Made by a program: the position numbers and the translations under genes
The notes under the pieces: model-generated
Database searches by the model: none
Told to the model about the DNA's origin: nothing
Seen by the model: only the letters and a program-made list of their open reading frames with translations
NCBI GenBank assembly: GCA_034437655.1
Contig: DAOTTU010000046.1
Coordinates: 62,001-126,000 of the forward strand
Direction of reading: 5' to 3'
DNA length: 64,000 nucleotides
Origin: J027 sp034437655
GTDB taxonomy: Bacteria; Chloroflexota; Anaerolineae; Aggregatilineales; J027
Shown here: piece by piece, positions 25,326 through 32,670 of the stretch
Numbering within the stretch: position 1 is the stretch's first letter
Layout of the letters: every line of letters starts with the position of its first letter

Positions 25326-26072
25326 TTATTGATAGAGGTACGGTTGTGCAGGCTGTTCAACAGGTGTGACAGACTCGGCATAGAGAATAGGAATAATGCT
25401 GCCGTCAAACTCTGTTTCTTCGAAGGTGCCTTCAATGCGTACCCACGTATCAAGTGCAAAGTCGTCACCGCCCTCAAAATTTACCACCAAACCCACCGCC
25501 AACGCATCGGCAACGCAGCAACTCAGCGTGAAGCGTGTCACCATAAACTGATTCTCAGCGAAGCGTGAATCACGGAATACAAAACCGACAACGTTTGCTT
25601 CTTCGCCATCGAATTCAGAGGGTTCAGGACTACTGGCGATGGCACGGGCCCAGTCGAGGACGTTGCGTTCGCTGGCGACAATCGTCAGGCTTTTGCTACC
25701 CGCTGAACTCAGTGAGACAGAAGTGAAGGTTGTATCAACGCCGCGTGTACCAATCGCGTCTGCACCAAGCGGCCGGGCGGGGATGACCAAGCCCAGGAAC
25801 AACGGTACGGCTGCAATCAGAATCGACCATGTACTCACCCGTGTATGTTCTTCTTCGGGAACATCATCTTGCATGCCTTCGTTATCGTCACCGCCGGCCA
25901 GATGCCCTATCGCCATTAACCCAAAAAGCACAATTGCAACGACAGAAAGCCACTGGAAGCTGTTGTCAATATATAGCGCCCAGCGGCCCGACAACACTAC
26001 AAAGGCGAAATAGCCACTGAACGTGGCCAGAACCAGAAGCCGATAGAAGTTTTTGTTACGGAGAATGTTCAT
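25326..26072 (-). CDS. TIGR03943-type membrane protein, partner of the DUF318 permease
   Basis: A 248-residue protein with two or three N-terminal hydrophobic helices (about 10-30, 38-60, 84-103) and a C-terminal extracytoplasmic strand domain that includes RFTLSCCVADAL. This arrangement, with the Cys pair, is diagnostic of the TIGR03943 (DUF1980) family, whose members are found beside UPF0718 permeases. The upstream permease gene here, 35 bases away, fits that pattern. Metal or small-solute transport has been proposed for such pairs; the substrate is unknown. Confidence 0.85.
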   Translation of the reverse strand: MNILRNKNFYRLLVLATFSGYFAFVVLSGRWALYIDNSFQWLSVVAIVLFGLMAIGHLAGGDDNEGMQDDVPEEEHTRVSTWSILIAAVPLFLGLVIPARPLGADAIGTRGVDTTFTSVSLSSAGSKSLTIVASERNVLDWARAIASSPEPSEFDGEEANVVGFVFRDSRFAENQFMVTRFTLSCCVADALAVGLVVNFEGGDDFALDTWVRIEGTFEETEFDGSIIPILYAESVTPVEQPAQPYLYQ

Positions 26073-26107
26073 TAAGGTTGCCCTTTTATCTTCACGATAG
26101 CTGGTCG

Positions 26108-27070
26108 CTACAGATCAATGTTGAGGTTGATAAAAACGGTCACGACAAGCACACTTAAGAATGCCATTGAGATGATATAGAACACCACATTGCGCCGAAA
26201 AACGTTCAAGTACATCAGCGTGCTTTTGATGTCTGCCATCGGGCCAAACACCAGAAAGCCCAGAATAGAGCCCGTGGAGAAGGTGTTTACGAACGATAGC
26301 GAAATGAAGGAGTCCACTGTTGAGCAAACGGACAGCACAAAAGCCAGCACCTGCATAAACACAACTGAGGTCACCGGGTTGCTGCCTAATGACAGAATAT
26401 CATCCTGCGACACAAATGTCTGCATCAGTGCCGCCAGCACAGAACCGAGGATGAGATATTTGCCCATTTCAAAAAATTCATTGCTCGAGATGCGAGTGGC
26501 CTGACGCAATTGCACGAGTAAGGATGGCTTCTGTCCCTTCTGGTCAGGCACTTCAATGGCGTCGAAGCGGTCCACGTCTGAAAAATCAGTAGAAGCGCCG
26601 CTCATGACGGGGGCTTGTTGGGCATAACTGCGTGGCAACAACAGGCGTGCAGGGGTGGCCCCCAGTGCAAACACCAGCCCGATAAACACCGGAATACTCA
26701 AGCCCAGAGCGAAACGCAAGAACAACACATCGCTGATGCCATAGGCGGCATAAGTCGCAGCGAGGGCAATCGGGTTAATTGTTGGGGCTGCCAGCAAAAA
26801 CGCGATCCCCGCTGAGACCGGGAAGCCTTTGCGAAACAGACGCCGTGTAAGCGGCACAACGCCGCATTCACATACCGGGAAGGCAAAACCGAGCATGCCT
26901 CCCATCAAGGTTGAGGGAAACATCCCTTTTGGGATAATGCGGGCCATATCATCACGGCTGATAAAGACTTCAACAAAACCGGAGGCAAACGTGCCCAGCA
27001 GCAAAAACGGGGCTGCTTCAATAAAAATGCCCAGAAAGACGGTCGTGAAGATATAGACTTCATTGGGCAT
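26108..27070 (-). CDS. Permease of the UPF0718/DUF318 family
   Basis: A 320-residue polytopic protein with eight or so helices in two homologous halves, separated by a cytoplasmic loop near 155-195. The first half contains PVCECGVVPLTRRLFRKG with the CECG motif, and the second half has VCSTVDSFISLSF. These are the hallmark positions of the ArsP_1/DUF318 permease fold. Some members export organoarsenicals and others accompany TIGR03943. ATG 27070 with GGAG eight bases upstream is preferred to ATG 27085. First gene of a three-gene minus operon. Confidence 0.88.
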   Translation of the reverse strand: MPNEVYIFTTVFLGIFIEAAPFLLLGTFASGFVEVFISRDDMARIIPKGMFPSTLMGGMLGFAFPVCECGVVPLTRRLFRKGFPVSAGIAFLLAAPTINPIALAATYAAYGISDVLFLRFALGLSIPVFIGLVFALGATPARLLLPRSYAQQAPVMSGASTDFSDVDRFDAIEVPDQKGQKPSLLVQLRQATRISSNEFFEMGKYLILGSVLAALMQTFVSQDDILSLGSNPVTSVVFMQVLAFVLSVCSTVDSFISLSFVNTFSTGSILGFLVFGPMADIKSTLMYLNVFRRNVVFYIISMAFLSVLVVTVFINLNIDL

Positions 27071-27108
27071 GAAAGACTCCCACATTGAATGAATAATTTA
27101 ACGACTTC

Positions 27109-27137
27109 ATGATAACGAGTGCATATGCTACATTCAA
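27109..27137 (-). promoter_or_regulatory. Promoter of the DUF318 permease operon
   Basis: Minus-strand TTGAAT (27132-27137) and TATCAT (27109-27114) with a 17-base spacer, about 35 bases before the ATG. Confidence 0.5.
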
Positions 27138-27320
27138 GCGCGTTTGCACTACGATCACCACACCCTAACGTACACTATGGTTTCAGAAGAGCCGCACTTT
27201 CGGAGGCAAACAATTATTTTTGTGGACATTCGACAACTGATTTCTCCGACAAAATACGCTATAGTGGCGTCTGATGAAAGTTAAGTGAAAGGTATTGCCA
27301 GCACAACAAAAAAATCGAGA

Positions 27321-27550
27321 GTATTAGCGCAAGGCCCGCCGATGCAAAAGCCATCTACAGGTGGCGGGTGACGAGGTGACGGTTCCTGCCGTGGGGCAGT
27401 GTTAACCCTGTTGGGATACGGAACACCATACAGGGAAAAATCGAGGAATCAGCGGATGCCGTCGAGGTTGCCACATCACAACCTCCATACTCTCCCTACA
27501 AAACTCAACACGGGTAGCAAAATCCTCAGTAATGAGACCACAAGCCCCTG
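27321..27550 (+). ncRNA. glmS ribozyme (self-cleaving, GlcN6P-responsive) in the glmS leader
   Basis: The conserved core of the glmS ribozyme is present in order: AGCGC (27326-27330), a P1 stem CCCGCC/GGCGGG (27335-27340 with 27363-27368), TGACGAGGTG (27369-27378), ATCGA (27440-27444) and GCGGATGCC (27452-27460). P2 pairs GACGG (27378-27382) with CCGTC (27459-27463). P3 pairs GGTTG with CAACC (27466-27483). A hairpin (CTCA/TGAG, 27525-27536) inside a CAAAA...ACAAG frame matches P4.1. Expected cleavage lies between A27326 and G27327. About 55 bases with two extra hairpins are inserted before ATCGA. It lies 64 bases before glmS, as in known cases, where glucosamine-6-phosphate triggers cleavage and mRNA decay. 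A weak TATAGT at 27260-27265 may be the promoter. Bases 27138-27320 hold nothing else I recognise. Confidence 0.88.
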
Positions 27551-27613
27551 TGATGATGTCAGTTTGTCCACAAACCATTTTATAATTCTATATAACACCA
27601 GGAGAGACACAAC

Positions 27614-29461
27614 ATGTGTGGTATCGTTGGCTATACTGGCACGCGCAATGCATCCCCGCTTATTTTGACCGGGCTCCAACATCTTGAATATCGTGGTTAT
27701 GATTCTGCGGGAGTGGCAGTGTTGGAGCAAAATGGTAGTATCAAGCTCCACCGCGAAGTTGGTAAGCTCATCAATCTCAAAAATAAAGTCGATGCACACC
27801 CCATCATCGGGCACATGGGTATTGGTCACACCCGTTGGGCCACGCATGGCGAACCTAGCGAACGTAACTCGCATCCGCACGCCAGCATGGACGGTTCAAC
27901 AGTTGTAGTCCATAACGGCATTATTGAGAATTTCATGGAGTTGCGCGAGGAACTCCAGGCAGAAGGGGTTGAATTTACCTCTGATACAGATACAGAGGTC
28001 GCGGTGCATCTCATCGAACGCTATCTGGCGACGGGCGTAAACTTGACTGATGCTGTGCGCAAGGCTGTGCAACATTTGTCTGGAGCCAGTGCCATCGTTG
28101 TAATGAGCGTCCATGAACCCGGGACGCTGGTTGCGGTGCGCCTCGGGAATGCGGGGGGCGTTGCGGTTGGTATCGGGGAAGATGAGATGTTTGTAGCGTC
28201 AGACATCCCCGCGATCCTGGAACATACGCGCCGCATTGCCTTCCTCGAAAATCGCCAGATGGTGACGGTTACAGCACACGGATATTCCGCGATGTGGGTA
28301 GACACTGCAACCCCGATTGAGCCCGAGGTCCACGTTATTTCATGGGACCCGGTCAGTGCGGCGAAGGGTGAGTACCGCCACTTCATGCAAAAAGAAATCT
28401 TTGAGCAAGCCCGTACACTGACCGACACCATGCGCGGCCGCATTGATTTCCACACTGGTGAGGTTAAGCTAGATACCTTGCCGCTTACGGTAGAAGAAGC
28501 ACGAAGCATCGCTCGTATTGTAACGGTCGCCTGTGGCACCAGTTTCTATTCGGGGCAAGTTGGTAAGTTTGTGATTGAACGGCTGGCACGCATTCCCGTT
28601 GAGGTTGATTATGGTAGTGAGTATCGCTATCGTAATCCGATTCTTCAAGACGATGATGTTGTTCTGGCGATTACACAGAGCGGTGAAACCGTCGATACCC
28701 TCGCGGCCATGGAAGCTGCACAGGAACGTGGGATTCGGCGTTGGAGTATTGTCAACGCGATTGGTAGCCAGGCGATGCGTATTGCGGACGGTTATATCGG
28801 GATGCAAGTTGGCCCCGAAATTGGTGTGGCGTCCACAAAAGCCTACACAGCTAGCATTGTTGACCAGATCCTGCTTGGCCTATATCTGGGTAAATTGCGC
28901 GGCACACTCAGCCCCGAAGAACAGAGCCGTTATGGACAAGAACTGGCGCATTTACCCGAACTTGTCAGCGAGGTGCTGGACCGTGACCGTGAATTTCATG
29001 ATCTGGCTTATGAATTGCAGCACTACAGCAATTTTCTCTATCTCGGGCGCGGCATGAACTACCCCACAGCACTGGAAGGGGCTCTCAAGCTCAAGGAAAT
29101 CAGCTATATTCATGCCGAAGGCTACCCGGCTGGCGAAATGAAGCATGGCCCTATCGCCTTGATTGATGAGAACATGCCAGTGGTAACCATTGCCTTGCAA
29201 GATTCGCTCTATGAAAAGATGGTCAGCCAGATTGAGCAGGCGAAAGCACGCGGTGGAATTGTGATTGCGGTGGCGACCGAGGGCGATGAAGACATCCGTG
29301 AATTGGTAGACCACGTGATTTACGTACCACCTATGCCAGAGCTGCTCAGCCCGGTGGTGGCCGTGTTGCCCTTGCAACTGTTGGCGTATCACATCGCAGT
29401 GTGGCGTGGTGCTGACGTTGACCAACCGCGCAACCTTGCCAAGAGTGTAACGGTGGAATAA
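27614..29461 (+). CDS. glmS: Glutamine--fructose-6-phosphate aminotransferase (isomerizing)
   Basis: Makes glucosamine-6-phosphate from fructose-6-phosphate and glutamine, the first step to UDP-GlcNAc for peptidoglycan. At 615 residues it has the usual length. Cys2 of MCGIVGYTG is the N-terminal nucleophile of the glutaminase domain, with HTRWATHG for glutamine binding. Two SIS domains follow (about 290-430 and 460-600), including the ITQSGET sugar-phosphate loop. The C terminus ends in LAKSVTVE, the conserved tail that caps the active site. ATG 27614 has AGGAGAG upstream. The leader carries a glmS ribozyme, so the enzyme is probably under feedback control by its product. Confidence 0.97.
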   Translation: MCGIVGYTGTRNASPLILTGLQHLEYRGYDSAGVAVLEQNGSIKLHREVGKLINLKNKVDAHPIIGHMGIGHTRWATHGEPSERNSHPHASMDGSTVVVHNGIIENFMELREELQAEGVEFTSDTDTEVAVHLIERYLATGVNLTDAVRKAVQHLSGASAIVVMSVHEPGTLVAVRLGNAGGVAVGIGEDEMFVASDIPAILEHTRRIAFLENRQMVTVTAHGYSAMWVDTATPIEPEVHVISWDPVSAAKGEYRHFMQKEIFEQARTLTDTMRGRIDFHTGEVKLDTLPLTVEEARSIARIVTVACGTSFYSGQVGKFVIERLARIPVEVDYGSEYRYRNPILQDDDVVLAITQSGETVDTLAAMEAAQERGIRRWSIVNAIGSQAMRIADGYIGMQVGPEIGVASTKAYTASIVDQILLGLYLGKLRGTLSPEEQSRYGQELAHLPELVSEVLDRDREFHDLAYELQHYSNFLYLGRGMNYPTALEGALKLKEISYIHAEGYPAGEMKHGPIALIDENMPVVTIALQDSLYEKMVSQIEQAKARGGIVIAVATEGDEDIRELVDHVIYVPPMPELLSPVVAVLPLQLLAYHIAVWRGADVDQPRNLAKSVTVE

Positions 29462-29478
29462 CACCGCATCTGTATCTA

Positions 29479-29506
29479 TTCAACGCCGCGCTGGCCGTGG
29501 TATACT
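29479..29506 (+). promoter_or_regulatory. Promoter of the tRNA gene
   Basis: TTCAAC (29479-29484) and TATACT (29501-29506) with a 16-base spacer, 14 bases before the mature tRNA 5' end. Confidence 0.45.
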
Positions 29507-29519
29507 GTTGAGCGAAATA

Positions 29520-29592
29520 GGGCCCATAGCTCAATGGTTAGAGCAGTCGGCTCATAACCGATTGGTTGGGGGTTCGAGTCCCTCTGGGCCCA
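29520..29592 (+). tRNA. tRNA with CAU anticodon, probably tRNA-Ile2 (lysidine) or elongator Met
   Basis: A complete 73-base cloverleaf: acceptor stem GGGCCCA/TGGGCCC with discriminator A29592, four-base-pair D stem, anticodon stem GTCGG/CCGAT, loop CTCATAA with CAT at 29553-29555, and T arm with TTCGAGT. CCA is not encoded. A paired G1-C72 end excludes the initiator. C4-G69 and C5-G68 and overall likeness to bacterial tRNA-Ile(CAU) favour the isoleucine isoacceptor, which TilS modifies, but elongator Met is not excluded. A terminator follows at 29609. Confidence 0.93.
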
Positions 29593-29608
29593 TATCAGCA
29601 CGACAACA

Positions 29609-29635
29609 AGCAAGCCTTATCGGGTTTGCTTTTTT
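29609..29635 (+). terminator. Rho-independent terminator after the tRNA
   Basis: Eight-base-pair stem AGCAAGCC/GGTTTGCT (29609-29616 with 29623-29630), six-base loop, then a run of T residues. Confidence 0.8.
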
Positions 29636-29657
29636 GTTATTTCACGGGCGCAGTGGG

Positions 29658-29667
29658 ATGCTATACT
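29658..29667 (+). promoter_or_regulatory. Extended -10 element of the toxin-antitoxin genes
   Basis: TGCTATACT (29659-29667) is an extended -10 element; no convincing -35 is seen. The antitoxin ATG follows 35 bases later behind GGAGGT. Confidence 0.45.
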
Positions 29668-29701
29668 GTTCAAAACGAGTCATATATATGGAGGTAGAAG
29701 T

Positions 29702-30019
29702 ATGACAGTTGACGACATTCTTGAGCAGGTGAAAGCCCTTTCGCCAGAAGAACGGGAAGAATTGGTGCGGCGGTTAGAGGAATTGCCCATAGAACACGAA
29801 GCGTTGTACGATGCGACTGGTTCTGAGAAACCCGAGCATTGGGGCAAATCATTGGCAGAAATTATGGATGAAATTGGACCTATCGAATTGAAATATCCGG
29901 AAATAGAAGACCCCGTTGAATGGGTCAAACGGTTGCGTGCTGATGAACGCAAAAGACGGCTCGGTGATCTAGATAATTGGGCCGAAAGTGACAATAGTGA
30001 TCTGGAAGAGACAGAATGA
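29702..30019 (+). CDS. Putative antitoxin of a VapBC-like module
   Basis: A 105-residue acidic, helical protein with no family that I recognise with certainty. The first 30 residues (DDILEQVKALSPEEREEL) resemble helical segments of small addiction-module antitoxins. The C-terminal part is Asp/Glu-rich and likely disordered until bound. Assignment rests on context: a strong GGAGGT start, then a four-base ATGA overlap with a PIN-domain gene, the standard antitoxin-toxin order. No ribbon-helix-helix or AbrB DNA-binding motif is obvious, so whether it represses its own promoter is unclear. Confidence 0.65.
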   Translation: MTVDDILEQVKALSPEEREELVRRLEELPIEHEALYDATGSEKPEHWGKSLAEIMDEIGPIELKYPEIEDPVEWVKRLRADERKRRLGDLDNWAESDNSDLEETE

Positions 30020-30399
30020 CACCAGGTATTGTGGATACAACGGTCATCTTGCACTATTTTCGTAATTACCAGCCGGCTCGTAACTGGGTAGATGCAAATT
30101 CACAAGCCCTTTCAGTAACCACAATCACCTGGTTGGAAGTGATGATGGGGGCTAGCAATAAGGCGAATCAAGCTGAATCGCGCCGAATTTTGAGCAAGTT
30201 TCAGCTCATCTACCTCACAGCCTCGGATCAACAATGGGCAATGCAACGCCTTGACGAATTTCAATTTAGCCATCACATTGGCATGAACGATTGTCTTATC
30301 GCTGCGGTTGCCCATCGTCGCCAGTTGTCCCTCTACACCCATAATCTTAAAGACATGCAGCCGATGATCAGTGAATTGGCTGTCAAACCTTACCCCTAA
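30016..30399 (+). CDS. PIN-domain ribonuclease toxin (VapC-like)
   Basis: A 127-residue PIN domain. Acidic residues D7 (IVDTT), E41 (TWLEVMMGA) and D92 (GMNDCLIAA) form the Mg2+ site, with the conserved T-x-N-x-K-D motif at THNLKD. The family consists of site-specific endoribonucleases that block translation until bound by the cognate antitoxin. It overlaps the antitoxin by four bases and converges with the ABC-F gene, overlapping it by four bases at the 3' ends. The module lies just after a tRNA gene, but no integrase or attachment repeat is seen. Confidence 0.85.
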   Translation: MTPGIVDTTVILHYFRNYQPARNWVDANSQALSVTTITWLEVMMGASNKANQAESRRILSKFQLIYLTASDQQWAMQRLDEFQFSHHIGMNDCLIAAVAHRRQLSLYTHNLKDMQPMISELAVKPYP

Positions 30400-32054
30400 G
30401 CATTGATGTGCCGCTTTGCCTTCCCTGCAACATAATCTGTGTATCCACCGGGATAGTAACTGAGTTCACCATCTTCTAATTCGACAATCTGATCTACGAC
30501 GTTATCCAGAAAATAGCGGTCATGTGAAATGATCAGCACTGCGCCTTCAAAGTGTTCAAGCTGTTCTTCCAACACTTCAACAGACTGAATGTCGAGGTTA
30601 TTGGTCGGCTCGTCCAGCAGCAATAGATTCGGCTTTTGTAGCATGATAGTCGCTAGTTGCAAACGACTTCGTTCACCACCACTCATGCTATGGATGGGCT
30701 GACGAAGTTGCTCATATGCAAATGTGAAGCTAATCAGAAATGCGACGGCCTGATCTTCACTCATTGGTTTCAAGTCACGGATGAGCGCCAGTGGCGAACG
30801 GTCTAACCAGTCAGCAAGTGTCTGGTGTTCCTGCGCGTAGTAGCCAATATTGGTGCTGGGACCAATGTCAATGAAGCCATCCAGCGGTTGTAAGTCACCT
30901 GTAATCAATTTAAACAGCACCGATTTGCCCGCCCCATTCGGCCCCACCAGCCCAATGCGCTCACGATGACGGACAATAAAATCCAGGTCGAGGAACAAAA
31001 CATCATCGTCGAACCCCATTGACACCTGCTTAAACTCGATGGCTTTTTTGCTGCCCCGGCTGCCGTTGAGTTTGAGGTCCATCAGCTTGCGGTCAGTGAC
31101 TTTTTCAATAATCTCGCCGCGTTCTTCCATACGGTCAAGCATTTTGCGACGGCTGCGGGCTTGCTTGATATGGCGTTCGTTCACTACCAGACTGGCCCAC
31201 AGTTCGAAACGGGCAATGGCTGCCTCAATTTTCGCAATTTCCTTTTGCTGGGCAACGTAAAGCTGTTGTTGGCGGAGCCGGCGCAACTCACGTTCGGTCT
31301 TGTAATACGAATAGTTCCCGGCATAGTGCGTGATTTGTCCATCTTCAAGCTCAGCAATCTCCGTAACCACATCATCCAGCAGATAGCGGTCATGTGAAAC
31401 GATTACGACTGCGCCGTTATAGCTGTTCAGAAAGTGTTCTAAACGAGCCTTTGCTGCCACATCGAGATGATTATCGGGTTCGTCGAGCAATAGAATGCTG
31501 GGCTGTTCAGCGACAAGGCGCGTCAACGCTACCAACTTCTTCTGCCCCCCGCTGAGCGAGTCGGCGGGTAGACTAAAGTCCGCTTCTGTAAAGCCAAGAT
31601 GCGCCAGTGTCCCCAGAACTGTACTCCGATGACGATCACCGCCAAGCGCGTTATAGTGTTCAAGGGTGCGCTGCTGACGATTCAAGACTTTAGTAAGTCG
31701 TTCTTCGTCGTTATAGACGGCTGGGTCTGCGAGGAGTGTATCTATTTCGTCCAATTCTGCATTGACGTGGGCGAGGCGTGGTGGCGTTTGCATGGCAGCT
31801 TCTAACAAAGTTTGGCTCGGAGAAAGTATGACGTCTTGGGGCAAATAGCCTACCGTGACATCGCGTGCCAGAGTGATGGTGCCAGCATCTGGCTCAATGA
31901 GGCCGTGGATAGTCTTCAATAAGGTTGATTTCCCGGTGCCATTCGCCCCAATAAGGCCAATACGTGCGCCATTCTGTACAGCAAAGCTCAGGTCGTTGAA
32001 GATGACGCGGGTGGCGTAAGAGACTTTTAGATGATCAATGCGTAGCAGGTGCAT
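30396..32054 (-). CDS. ABC-F family ATPase
   Basis: A 552-residue protein with two fused ABC domains and no membrane helices, typical of ribosome-acting ABC-F factors. The first domain has GANGTGKST (36-44), LSGGQKK and LLLDEPDNHLD. The second has GPNGAGKS, SGGERSR and LLLDEPTNNLD. Between them lies a charged helical linker (ELRRLRQQQLYVAQQKEIAK region), the part that reaches the peptidyl-transferase centre. ATG 32054 has a perfect GGAGGT seven bases upstream; the frame is open to 32201 but that extension is leader. The subfamily (EttA/Uup-like or antibiotic-protection type) cannot be fixed by eye. The leader peptide and terminator upstream suggest inducible expression. Confidence 0.92.
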   Translation of the reverse strand: MHLLRIDHLKVSYATRVIFNDLSFAVQNGARIGLIGANGTGKSTLLKTIHGLIEPDAGTITLARDVTVGYLPQDVILSPSQTLLEAAMQTPPRLAHVNAELDEIDTLLADPAVYNDEERLTKVLNRQQRTLEHYNALGGDRHRSTVLGTLAHLGFTEADFSLPADSLSGGQKKLVALTRLVAEQPSILLLDEPDNHLDVAAKARLEHFLNSYNGAVVIVSHDRYLLDDVVTEIAELEDGQITHYAGNYSYYKTERELRRLRQQQLYVAQQKEIAKIEAAIARFELWASLVVNERHIKQARSRRKMLDRMEERGEIIEKVTDRKLMDLKLNGSRGSKKAIEFKQVSMGFDDDVLFLDLDFIVRHRERIGLVGPNGAGKSVLFKLITGDLQPLDGFIDIGPSTNIGYYAQEHQTLADWLDRSPLALIRDLKPMSEDQAVAFLISFTFAYEQLRQPIHSMSGGERSRLQLATIMLQKPNLLLLDEPTNNLDIQSVEVLEEQLEHFEGAVLIISHDRYFLDNVVDQIVELEDGELSYYPGGYTDYVAGKAKRHINA

Positions 32055-32089
32055 AGTTACCTCCATAGAACAGGTGTGATGGATACAGG

Positions 32090-32126
32090 AAAAACAAAAA
32101 CGGCTCCGGGGTGCGCCCAGAGCCGT
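32090..32126 (-). terminator. Leader terminator (attenuator) before the ABC-F gene
   Basis: In the minus-strand transcript an 11-base-pair GC-rich stem (32116-32126 with 32100-32110, one G-U pair) with a five-base loop is followed by a ten-base tract of nine Us interrupted by one G. It sits 32 bases after the leader ORF stop and 35 bases before the ABC-F ATG. It would stop most transcripts unless antitermination occurs. Confidence 0.8.
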
Positions 32127-32157
32127 GATACAATCAAAATTAGCAAAATGTGTTACA

Positions 32158-32238
32158 TTATGACGAGGCGCAGTTCTCCAATGTAGGCTGCGCATTGCCA
32201 CTCTGGCAGCTAAATGAGAGGGTGACTGTGTCCGTCAT
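32158..32238 (-). CDS. Putative 26-residue leader peptide of the ABC-F attenuator
   Basis: A short frame, ATG 32238 to TAA 32158, encoding a Thr/Ser-rich peptide that starts MTDTVTLSFS and ends NCASS. No clear ribosome-binding sequence precedes it. A TACAAT element in an extended -10 context (TGCTACAAT, 32254-32262) would start transcription about ten bases before the ATG, giving an almost leaderless frame. Its place before a terminator and an ABC-F gene matches ribosome-mediated attenuators of antibiotic-inducible ABC-F genes. I infer that a stalled ribosome in this frame would alter folding of the downstream hairpin. Translation is unproven. Confidence 0.5.
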   Translation of the reverse strand: MTDTVTLSFSCQSGNAQPTLENCASS

Positions 32239-32310
32239 ATAAATCATGCTATCATTGTAGCAGTAATTCGCTCTATGGCATAGTCATGGGCAACTGTTTT
32301 GGAGCAAAGC

Positions 32311-32670
32311 ATGGCAACCTTTGAATACCCCATTGCGTTTTATTACACTCGCGACCTTGCGACTACAGCAGATTTCTACGAAACTAAACTCGGCTTAACA
32401 CTACACCGTGACCAGGGTGACTGCCGCATTTATAGAATCAACCCCGGTGCCTATATTGGTTTCTGCGAACGTGAGACAGTCGAACCAACGGGTAATATCA
32501 TCTGCTTGATAACTGACAATGTTGATGCCTGGTATGAAAAGCTGACCCTGCTGGGCGTCGCGTTTGAAAAACAACCGGCCATCAACCCCAGGTACAACAT
32601 TTATCATTGCTTCTTGCGCGACCCCAACGGCTACCTGCTTGAGATTCAAACATTTCTGGACGATGCCTGA
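32311..32670 (+). CDS. VOC superfamily (glyoxalase/bleomycin-resistance fold) protein
   Basis: A 119-residue VOC protein with paired beta-alpha-beta-beta-beta modules. FYYTRDLATTADFYETKLGL at the start and FLRDPNGYLLEIQTF at the end are the standard family blocks. A Glu in the final motif could be a metal ligand, while the usual N-terminal His is absent. Substrate unknown. ATG 32311 has GGAG eight bases upstream; TTG 32299 is a less likely start. The next gene starts within its last codons, so they are translationally coupled. Confidence 0.85.
   Translation: MATFEYPIAFYYTRDLATTADFYETKLGLTLHRDQGDCRIYRINPGAYIGFCERETVEPTGNIICLITDNVDAWYEKLTLLGVAFEKQPAINPRYNIYHCFLRDPNGYLLEIQTFLDDA

Noticed and set aside
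27399..27668. 89-codon plus-strand frame over the glmS leader
   Set aside because: It lies inside the ribozyme and reads into the glmS start in another frame.
29520..29592. Initiator tRNA-fMet
   Set aside because: The first base pair is G-C rather than the unpaired C-A of initiators, and the anticodon stem lacks the three G-C pairs.
32052..32201. Longer ABC-F start at 32201
   Set aside because: The extension translates through the leader terminator and has no ribosome-binding site, whereas ATG 32054 has GGAGGT.
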